Source: a bacterium UBP3_UBA1247 (GTDB lineage Bacteria > UBA3054). From it: a stretch of DNA of 13,629 bases. Positions 1-5,165 of the stretch are shown piece after piece; the first letter of the stretch is position 1; each line of letters starts with the position of its first letter. Where the stretch lies: assembly GCA_002308555.1 (NCBI GenBank), contig DBWD01000049.1, forward strand, positions 5,376-19,004. The letters run 5' to 3'. The notes below the pieces were generated by a model, which worked only from the letters and a program-made list of their open reading frames with translations, had not been told where the DNA came from and did not search any database. Made by a program: the position numbers and the translations under genes.

Positions 1-126
1 TGGCCGGCGGGCGACCATCTCGACGTGGGACTGGACCACGGCGGAATCACGGAGATCGCGCTGCCGCCCGGCCGCGCCCACGTCCCCATCCTTAACAAAC
101 TCAAAGAAATGCTGGAGCAACAATGA
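1..126 (+). CDS. 3' end of an unrecognised gene (41 C-terminal codons)
   Basis: Frame 1 is open from the window edge to TGA at 124-126 and encodes 41 residues ending in KLKEMLEQQ. The tail begins with a short glycine/aspartate-rich stretch (GDHLDVGLDHGG) and ends in a charged, probably helical segment. The stop overlaps the ATG of the next gene (ATGA at 123-126), the usual sign of translational coupling, and the last codons carry a GGAG that can serve as its ribosome binding site. I do not recognise the family from this fragment, and the rest of the gene lies outside the window. Codon composition matches the neighbouring genes, so I think the frame is real. Confidence 0.72.
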   Translation, partial: WPAGDHLDVGLDHGGITEIALPPGRAHVPILNKLKEMLEQQ

Positions 127-1853
127 AAAAGATCTGCCTGCTTTTCCTGCTGGCCGCCCCGCTCCTGGCCGGCTACAACACTTCCCTGGAGATAAGAAAA
201 GAGCCGGACGACCTTACCCTGCTAATAAGCGAGGACGGCTTCATCTGGGACTATCTCGAGGAAGGCGAGACCTTCGAGAGACGCCACACCTATTCCTCCC
301 TGGAGATCGCGGGGGAACTGAAGACCTATTATTTTTCCCTGGGGAAAAAGCCGCTTTTCAAAGCGGCCATGAAACTTTTCCGAAACATAGTCCCCCTCAC
401 AGATCCCCTGGCCGCGGAGATAAGATCCCGGGCCGCCAATTTCCTGGACGTCAGATTGGGCGGCAGAAGCGTTTCGCGCGCCGCGCGATCCGGATCCCTC
501 CGCTTCCGGGAACTGGTCTTCGCCCTGAAGAAAGACGCTGACGGCGACGGCCTGCCCGACGAAACGGAATACGCTTCCTACGGAGCCTGGCCCGGCCTGC
601 GGGACACCGACGGAGACGGAATGGCGGACGGCGAGGAAGTGAGCGCGGGCCTGGCGCCCAACCTGGCGGACAGCGACGGGGACGGCCTGGCTGACAACCT
701 CGACCCCCATCCCCTCACGCCGGAATACCAACTGTCCTACGCCGCCTGGTCCTCCCACTGGGCCGCCGTGACAGCCAGGAAGCCTGCCCTGTTCCCTTCC
801 CTCAGCCTGAGCCGCGAAGATTACACTTTGGGAAGAACGCCCCTGGAGCCGCTGGGCGAGGGCTGCCTGGAATTCTCCCCGGCAAACCTAGCCTGCGGCG
901 AAGGGCTCCCCCTGACCAACGCCTTTTCCCTGACAGCCTTCGCGGAAGGCTCCCTGACCGGAATTTTCCTGTGCGGGGAAAACGTCGAGATAATCCCCGC
1001 CTCACCCCAGCTCATTCCGGAAGAGGCGCTGCCCCTCGTCCCGGAAGGCAAGAACGCCGTTCCTTTCCTGGCCAGGCACGGCGTGGAATTAGATTTCGCC
1101 CTCGTTTTCAAGGAGACGCCGACGGAAAGCGGCGAGATCGGAGTCCTGACCTTCGGCGGCTTGAGAAGCGAGAGCCTTTCCCTGAACTTCGGCGGCCAGA
1201 CCCCGGGCAAGCCGGAGCTCGTCTATCCAGAGGATTCCAGCAGGCTGTCCCAAGGATCCGCGTTTGCCTGGCGGTGCGAAAGAACAGACGTCACGAACTA
1301 TCTTCTGAGCGTATACGGCGGAGAGGCGCGGGAATTCTCCACCCCGGGCACCAATTGCTTTTTCACCCCGGGGTCCAGCGGACGCTATTACTGGCAGGTG
1401 GCCGCCCAGGGCGCCGGCGGGACGAGCTACAGCGAAATAAGGAGCTTTGCCTATCTCGATCCCCGGGAAAACGGGGACAGCGACGGCGACGGCTGCGGCG
1501 ACAATGAGGAGAAACTTCGGGGCAGCGACCCTAACGATCCCCGGGACGTTCCCATGAGCTTTCTTCCCAGCGGAATGACAAGGGCCCGGAAAGCGCTTTT
1601 CTTCGCCTGGCGCCCGACGGTCACGGGCGGCGCGCGCCCCCTGCGCTTCCGCGCCCTCTCCCCTCTTCCCTTCGGCCTGAAACTGAAGGAGGACGGCCTC
1701 CTATGCGGCGCGCCGAGCCGCAAAGGCCTCTACGTCCTGAGACTGGAAGCCCTGGACCAGCTGGACCGCGCGCTGGAAATGAGCTTGGAGATAAAAGTGG
1801 AAGAGGAGCGCCCGGGCGTTCTTAAACTGGGTGGAAGCGGGCGGAGGGATTAG
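123..1853 (+). CDS. Exported protein with DxDGDG calcium-binding-type repeats, Fn3-like and putative Ig (He_PIG-like) domains
   Basis: A 576-residue protein with a typical Sec signal peptide (MKK, then a leucine/alanine core, possible cleavage near residue 16) and no lipobox Cys. After an N-terminal region without recognised domains (about 20-135) come three Asp-rich loops of the thrombospondin type-3 kind: DADGDG near 138, DTDGDG near 161 and DSDGDG near 183. Next is a DPHP segment with Y-x-x-W-x-x-x-W (Trp near 209), then a beta-rich region. A fibronectin-III-like domain (about 360-445, with YYWQV) follows, then a fourth loop at 452 (DSDGDG). The C-terminal domain (about 478-565) has the LPFGLKLKEDGLLCGAP pattern of putative Ig/He_PIG domains. 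The start has a GGAG 5 nt upstream and overlaps the preceding stop. It is paralogous to the split gene just downstream and to the minus-strand gene at 5166-6785; unlike them it lacks a loop after the W module. A cell-surface or periplasmic structural/adhesive role is inferred only. Confidence 0.85.
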   Translation: MKKICLLFLLAAPLLAGYNTSLEIRKEPDDLTLLISEDGFIWDYLEEGETFERRHTYSSLEIAGELKTYYFSLGKKPLFKAAMKLFRNIVPLTDPLAAEIRSRAANFLDVRLGGRSVSRAARSGSLRFRELVFALKKDADGDGLPDETEYASYGAWPGLRDTDGDGMADGEEVSAGLAPNLADSDGDGLADNLDPHPLTPEYQLSYAAWSSHWAAVTARKPALFPSLSLSREDYTLGRTPLEPLGEGCLEFSPANLACGEGLPLTNAFSLTAFAEGSLTGIFLCGENVEIIPASPQLIPEEALPLVPEGKNAVPFLARHGVELDFALVFKETPTESGEIGVLTFGGLRSESLSLNFGGQTPGKPELVYPEDSSRLSQGSAFAWRCERTDVTNYLLSVYGGEAREFSTPGTNCFFTPGSSGRYYWQVAAQGAGGTSYSEIRSFAYLDPRENGDSDGDGCGDNEEKLRGSDPNDPRDVPMSFLPSGMTRARKALFFAWRPTVTGGARPLRFRALSPLPFGLKLKEDGLLCGAPSRKGLYVLRLEALDQLDRALEMSLEIKVEEERPGVLKLGGSGRRD

Positions 1854-1889
1854 GCGAAGTCCGCGTTTAACTTGCCGCGAAGGATCTTT

Positions 1890-2168
1890 ATGCTTAAGAC
1901 GATCATAGCGCTGTTCCTCCTCGTCCTGGCGGGCTGCCGGGGAAACTTCGAGTACGACCCCGAAACTTTCAGCCTGGGGCCCGTGACGAAAATTTTCCTT
2001 ATGAAAAACCCGCTGGCCGATCCGGACGGCGACGGCCTAAGCACCGGAAAAGAGCTGAAGGAGTCCAAGACCTCCCCCCTGATGCGGGACACCGACTGCG
2101 ACGGGCTGTCGGACGCCTCCGATCCCGAGCCTTTCTTCCCGGCCCTGGCCAAGGATTACGAGACCTGA
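1890..2168 (+). CDS. N-terminal piece of split gene: lipoprotein with two DxDGDG-type loops
   Basis: This 92-residue frame starts at ATG 1890, which has AAGGA 5 nt upstream. An upstream in-frame ATG at 1872 has no such site and would place extra charged residues before the signal peptide. The start MLKTIIALFLLVLAGC is a clear type II (lipoprotein) signal with lipobox LAGC and lipidated Cys at residue 16. Two Asp-rich loops follow: DPDGDG, then DTDCDG, where the second carries Cys in place of a normally invariant Gly. It ends DPEPFFPALAKDYET at TGA. It follows the previous repeat protein by 36 nt, probably in one transcript. As a stand-alone product it would be a short membrane-anchored lipoprotein, but homology to the paralogs suggests it is the front of a longer protein. 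Confidence 0.65.
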   Translation: MLKTIIALFLLVLAGCRGNFEYDPETFSLGPVTKIFLMKNPLADPDGDGLSTGKELKESKTSPLMRDTDCDGLSDASDPEPFFPALAKDYET

Positions 2169-2726
2169 ATGCGCCACTGGCTGAAAGTCGCGCGGGAAAC
2201 GGGCATCCCGGTCCCGGAGGAGGAAGTCTTCCTCAGGCCGGACTTCGATTTGGACGGGGACGGAATGGACAACCGGGAGGAATTCGAGAACAGGACCTCC
2301 CCGCTGGCCGCCCCGGGGGAGGCGCTGTATTTCTTCGAGCCGGCCTGCCTGGAGCGGCGGACGCTGGATCAGGACTCCTTCGAGACAGACATGGGACTCC
2401 TGAAAAAAGACCCCCTGTGGATGGGTGTTTCGACCTTCACCATGCGGATCGTGTCCCACAAGATCACGGCGGGCTATTTTTCCTGCGAAATGAAAAACGG
2501 GCAGGCCGAGATCGTTTCCCTGGACGGCCAGTTCTTCCCGCTGAAAAGACTTTTGCTGAGATCCAAGGTCTGCGGGACCTTCGTGGCCGGCTACGGCCTG
2601 CCCCAAACCTTCCGGGCAAGGCTCTCGGAAGCCTTCCGGGACGAAAGCGAGCCAGGGGCGATCTTCGTCATTCCCTATGACAAAAGCGAGAGGAAAGGCC
2701 TCCTGCCCTGCCGGCTGAAGCGGTAA
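2169..2726 (+). CDS. C-terminal piece of split gene: DxDGDG loop plus beta-rich domain
   Basis: This 185-residue frame has its first ATG directly after the TGA (TGAATG), so ribosomes that terminate could re-initiate there; I see no strong ribosome binding site of its own. It has no signal peptide. It begins MRHW, which matches the second half of the paralogs' W-x-x-x-W module. An Asp-rich loop near residue 30 (DLDGDG) and EEFENRTSP follow, closely matching DYDGDALSNFQEFENNT of the minus-strand paralog. Residues 55-185 correspond to the beta-rich middle domain of the paralogs. The Fn3-like and He_PIG-like domains are absent. Without a signal peptide the piece would stay in the cytoplasm, so on its own it is probably not functional. 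Confidence 0.5.
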   Translation: MRHWLKVARETGIPVPEEEVFLRPDFDLDGDGMDNREEFENRTSPLAAPGEALYFFEPACLERRTLDQDSFETDMGLLKKDPLWMGVSTFTMRIVSHKITAGYFSCEMKNGQAEIVSLDGQFFPLKRLLLRSKVCGTFVAGYGLPQTFRARLSEAFRDESEPGAIFVIPYDKSERKGLLPCRLKR

Positions 2727-2772
2727 GGCTTCCGCCGCGAACGCCAAGCGCTTTCGGCTCCCGGCCCTTTTC

Positions 2773-2781
2773 TGCTAAAAT
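2773..2781 (+). promoter_or_regulatory. Candidate extended -10 promoter element for the ATP-grasp gene
   Basis: TGCTAAAAT has the extended -10 form (TGn followed by a TATAAT-like hexamer, 5 of 6 matches). It lies in the 102-bp gap after the split lipoprotein gene and 47 nt before the next start codon. No good -35 hexamer is visible at the usual distance, which is tolerable for an extended -10 element. The gap is short and holds only a weak hairpin, so read-through from upstream is also possible. Confidence 0.4.
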
Positions 2782-2828
2782 AAGTTCCCGAAGCGTGCGT
2801 TAAACACCGCGCGCAAGGACAAGGAAAC

Positions 2829-4202
2829 ATGAAAACAGGCATAGAAGTGAAACCCCTGCGCGAGCTCTTCGCCGGGGACGCGAAGCGCTTCGACTTTCTC
2901 AAAAACGAGCTGCACGCTTTCCTCAGGCAGAGAAGCGTGAAGTACGGTGAGTATCTCCTGCACGCGGAAATGGCGCCCCTGGTGCTGGAACGCGCGGAAT
3001 TGGAAGCCTTCCGCAAAGAGGCCGAGCTGGTCATGCGGGCCTGCGAGATCTTTTCCAGGGAAGCGCTGAAAAACGAGCGCTGGCTCAGGGACTGCCTGCC
3101 TGGCAAAAGGATGCGGGAGCTGGCGAAGATCGACCCGGGCTACGACCTCCACATTCCCTGCGCCCGTTTCGATTCTTTCCCGAAAAAGTCCGGCCCGGTC
3201 ATGATCGAGCTCAACACGGACGGCTGCTCCGGCATGAGCAACATCGACACTTTCCAAAGCCTGTACCTGGAGATCGTCGCCGGGGAAAAAGACTCCGGCC
3301 TCGGGGGCTTGGAGGCGGAAAAGATCCTGCCGCGCCTTCTCAAGACGCTTCTCGCCTGCTACCGCTCCTTCAGGAAACGCTTTCACAGCCGCGAGGCGGA
3401 CTGGCCGGAAAAGCCGGTGATCGCCATTCTCGACTGGAAGAAGGAGCCCACCGGCTGGGAATTTTACGCCTGCGCCGACTACTTCCGGAGCAAAGGTTAC
3501 AAGACCGTCGTGGCCGACCCCTCGGAATTGGAATACCGCGCCGGCGCCCTGAGCGTCGCGGGGGAAAAGGTGCATCTCGTCTACAGGCGCATGCTGGGCG
3601 AGGACTGGGAAAAGTATTACAAGAAACTGGGGCCGCTCAACGAGGCTTACCGGCGCCACGAGGTCTGCCTGGTGGGGTCTCCCCGCTCCCAGATCGCCTT
3701 CAGCAAAAAACTTTTCGCCTACCTGCGCCGGGAGGAACTTTTGAAAAAATTCCCGCCCAGGGTCAGGGAGGCCGTGCTTAGGTCGGTCCCCTGGACGATC
3801 CCCCTGAGAAGGGATCTGGGGGAAACGGTCTTCCGCGGACGGACAATAGACCCCCTGCCCTTCGTTCTGGAGAACAAAGAGTTGTTCGTTCTGAAACCCT
3901 GCGTTTCCAAATGCGGACTGGGGATCCTGCAGGGAGCCTACACGAAGAAAAGCGTCTGGCAAAAGGCCGTCCGGGACGCCCTGGGAAAAGACTACATCAT
4001 CCAGGAATTCGTCCCGCTGGAAACGGCGCTCTTCCCGCTTCACGGAAAATCACGGAGCGAGGAGAAGCGCTATCTCCACACCGGCCTTTACGTGTTCGGC
4101 GGCAAATTCTCCGGCTTTTTCGGGCGCACCTGCAAGGATCCCCTGCTGACGCTGAGGAACGGCGAGAGAATGCTGGCGGTCTTGGCGAAGAAGGGAAGAT
4201 GA
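2829..4202 (+). CDS. Putative ATP-grasp ligase (glutathionylspermidine synthase-like / circularly permuted type)
   Basis: A 457-residue soluble protein with no signal peptide. The pattern suggests the ATP-grasp superfamily, which joins a carboxylate to an amine with ATP. ARFDSF at 112-117 and VMIELNTDG at 124-132 resemble the R-x-D and E-x-N-x-D motifs of glutathionylspermidine synthase and circularly permuted ATP-grasp proteins. VLKPC at 354-358 followed by GLGI resembles the ATP-binding Lys and glycine loop. YIIQEF at 389-394 fits the hinge that contacts adenine, and GLYVFGGKFSGFFGRT at 419-434 the last strand with its Arg. The substrate cannot be told, and no amidase domain or partner ligase is adjacent. 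The start has AAGGA about 3 nt upstream and an extended -10 further up. The gene ends at a terminator shared with the convergent regulator. Family call moderate, function unknown. Confidence 0.55.
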   Translation: MKTGIEVKPLRELFAGDAKRFDFLKNELHAFLRQRSVKYGEYLLHAEMAPLVLERAELEAFRKEAELVMRACEIFSREALKNERWLRDCLPGKRMRELAKIDPGYDLHIPCARFDSFPKKSGPVMIELNTDGCSGMSNIDTFQSLYLEIVAGEKDSGLGGLEAEKILPRLLKTLLACYRSFRKRFHSREADWPEKPVIAILDWKKEPTGWEFYACADYFRSKGYKTVVADPSELEYRAGALSVAGEKVHLVYRRMLGEDWEKYYKKLGPLNEAYRRHEVCLVGSPRSQIAFSKKLFAYLRREELLKKFPPRVREAVLRSVPWTIPLRRDLGETVFRGRTIDPLPFVLENKELFVLKPCVSKCGLGILQGAYTKKSVWQKAVRDALGKDYIIQEFVPLETALFPLHGKSRSEEKRYLHTGLYVFGGKFSGFFGRTCKDPLLTLRNGERMLAVLAKKGR

Positions 4203-4224
4203 GGGCCCGAAGGCCCTCGTCTTT
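4201..4224 (+). terminator. Rho-independent terminator between convergent genes
   Basis: A perfect 7-bp stem, GAGGGCC / GGCCCTC with loop CGAA, is followed on the + strand by GTCTTTT. The stem begins inside the TGA stop codon of the ATP-grasp gene (4200-4202). On the minus strand the same hairpin has a C(UUCG)G tetraloop, a very stable loop, and starts right after the regulator's stop codon, but its trailing T-run is poor. It probably ends the + transcript and may also end the convergent one. Confidence 0.85.
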
Positions 4225-4225
4225 T

Positions 4226-4834
4226 CTAGTCATCCTCGCAGGTCAGATCGCCGGAATCGTAAGTCGGCGTCGAGAGCGTGTCGCTCACCACGTAGCACGG
4301 GAAAGTGCCGTGGTAGTTGGGATCGTAGGCGACGATGTCCGGGCCCTCGGGATTCACGACCAGCGCCAGCTGGCCTTTCACGGGTCTTTCGTCCCTTATC
4401 ACCAGCGTGTTCGCCTTGATCCTGTCCATCCTGGGATTGCGCAGCAGGAATTCGCAGTTGCTGCCTGACAGTTTGACGATCTCCCCGGGAGAGGAGGCGT
4501 ACCTCAGAAGACCGTAAGGCGTCATTGCAATGTGCGTCTTCAGGTGCGTGGCGCGCGTCCAGGTCAGGTCTTTGCAGCGCTTCTTGCTCCGCTCGACCAC
4601 GGCCCTGGCCCCCAGCAGCGCTTTGTCGCTGGCCAGGAGGGAGAGCGCGGTGGGCAGGTCGAAGCTGTAGTACAGCGAGGAAAGCCTCATGAGAAGTTTC
4701 ATGGACGCCAGGCTCCGGCTGTTCTCGATGTTGGAAAGGAAGCGGTAATTCACGCCAAGTTTGTCGGACAGTTCTTTGATCGTCAATCCTTCGGAAAGGC
4801 GGAACGCTTTTAAGAATAGGGCTGATTTGTTCAT
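4226..4834 (-). CDS. XRE/Cro-C1-type helix-turn-helix transcriptional regulator
   Basis: A 202-residue protein. Residues about 6-60 form a Cro/C1-type helix-turn-helix: LTIKELSDKLGVNYRFLSNIEN, with the recognition helix around NYRFLSNIE. The remaining roughly 140 residues are not a known sensor to my eye. The stretch VKGQLALVVNPEGPDIVAY is loosely like the beta-barrel of S24/LexA-type C-terminal domains, but I see no catalytic Ser-Lys pair. The start is well supported, with AAGGAG (4839-4844) 4 nt before ATG. An 18-bp perfect palindrome overlapping a -10-like hexamer lies 45-62 bp upstream, which suggests autoregulation. The gene converges with the ATP-grasp gene and shares its terminator. 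No toxin, phage or restriction gene is adjacent. DNA-binding role confident; target and signal unknown. Confidence 0.85.
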   Translation of the reverse strand: MNKSALFLKAFRLSEGLTIKELSDKLGVNYRFLSNIENSRSLASMKLLMRLSSLYYSFDLPTALSLLASDKALLGARAVVERSKKRCKDLTWTRATHLKTHIAMTPYGLLRYASSPGEIVKLSGSNCEFLLRNPRMDRIKANTLVIRDERPVKGQLALVVNPEGPDIVAYDPNYHGTFPCYVVSDTLSTPTYDSGDLTCEDD

Positions 4835-4878
4835 AATTCTCCTTAATTTAGAATAATTAATCGAGTTTTGCCGGAATC

Positions 4879-4896
4879 ATTTTACTTAAGTAAAAT
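4879..4896. promoter_or_regulatory. 18-bp perfect palindrome, candidate operator of the XRE regulator
   Basis: ATTTTACTTAAGTAAAAT is perfectly self-complementary, with its centre between 4887 and 4888. It lies in the AT-rich leader region upstream of the regulator. Each arm ends in TAAAAT, the same hexamer seen as a likely -10 element before the genes at 2829 and 6901. A repressor bound here would therefore cover a minus-strand -10 (4884 down to 4879), about 45 bp from the regulator's start codon. Dimeric Cro/C1-type regulators usually bind such sites. Binding is inferred. Confidence 0.5.
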
Positions 4897-4925
4897 TAGA
4901 AAACAATGTTCCGCGAAAAAACTAC

Positions 4926-4957
4926 TAAAAACAGTGTTCCCCAGCCCTTGGGAAACA
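4926..4957 (-). terminator. Candidate Rho-independent terminator, minus strand
   Basis: Read on the minus strand, TGTTTCCC pairs with GGGGAACA (8 pairs, one T-G wobble) around a 7-base loop. CTGTTTTTAG follows, giving five T three bases after the stem. It stands about 210 nt past the stop of the repeat-protein gene at 5166-6785, so it would end that transcript after a long untranslated tail, or end a separate small RNA. It also insulates the regulator downstream on the same strand. Confidence 0.55.
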
Positions 4958-5001
4958 GGGTCGGCGCAAACCTCTTCGACAGCGCCGGGCGGACGCGAAC
5001 C

Positions 5002-5034
5002 CCCGCAGGCAAAAGGAAAACGTTAGTTTGCGGG
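5002..5034. repeat. GC-rich inverted repeat in gene-free region
   Basis: CCCGCA (5002-5007) and TGCGGG (5029-5034) form a 6-bp stem enclosing a purine-rich stretch on the + strand. GTTTGCG (5026-5032) can pair instead with CGCAAAC near 4965-4971, giving two alternative foldings. There is no T-run after it on either strand, so it is not an obvious terminator. It may be part of a structured RNA or have no role. Confidence 0.3.
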
Positions 5035-5165
5035 CGTGCGGAAAGCGCGAAGCGGCCGCCGCCGGACGCTATGAAAAATAGAAGCGCCGAAATTCTGGCG
5101 GACAGTTGGTTTCTTCTTCCGGCTTGAAAATATTTAACTTTTGCGGTTCCGGAAAGCCCGCTTTT

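Larger units (their letters stand above)
1890..2726 (+). pseudogene. Lipoprotein gene of the DxDGDG family, split by an in-frame TGA at 2166-2168
   Basis: Both pieces lie in the same frame and together align with the first half of the paralogs. Read through, the gene would be 278 codons: lipoprotein signal, two Asp-rich loops, the W module, a third Asp-rich loop, and a beta-rich region. The TGA sits where the paralogs at 123-1853 and 5166-6785 both have Trp (TGG) in Y-x-x-W-x-x-x-W, so a single G-to-A change explains it. The gene also ends before the Fn3-like and He_PIG-like domains of its relatives. It may be a decaying copy, a sequencing or assembly error, a strain-specific nonsense allele, or two peptides made by re-initiation. 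The pieces are also listed separately. Confidence 0.7.
4835..5165. other. 331-bp gene-free region between two minus-strand genes
   Basis: I find no convincing gene here. The 44 bases next to the regulator are AT-rich and hold its ribosome binding site. Then come the 18-bp palindrome (4879-4896), a minus-strand terminator (4926-4957) and a GC-rich stretch (about 4960-5080). That stretch has several inverted repeats, among them CCCGCA/TGCGGG at 5002-5007 and 5029-5034, and GGCGC/GCGCC at 4963-4986. The part nearest 5165 is AT-rich (around 5125-5142). I compared it by eye with tRNA, tmRNA, SRP RNA, RNase P RNA and 6S RNA signatures and found no match. It could be a long 3' untranslated region or an unknown small RNA. 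Confidence 0.5.

Noticed and set aside
2166..2168. Selenocysteine at the in-frame TGA
   Set aside because: Selenocysteine normally sits where homologs have Cys; the paralogs here have Trp. I saw no obvious SECIS-like hairpin immediately downstream.
2727..2772. A weak hairpin around AAGCGCTT after the split lipoprotein gene
   Set aside because: The stem has a bulge and almost no loop, and the T-run after it is short and interrupted; not enough for a terminator call.
4985..5012. A tRNA T-arm-like sequence (GGTTCGCGTCC, minus strand)
   Set aside because: The position of the invariant A in the loop is C, the stem does not pair over five bases, and no acceptor or anticodon arm can be drawn.
4906..5127. 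A 73-codon + strand reading frame in the gene-free region, starting 9 bp after a TAAAAT
   Set aside because: No ribosome binding site and no recognisable domain. Its composition looks like translated GC-rich spacer, and it overlaps a well-formed minus-strand terminator.
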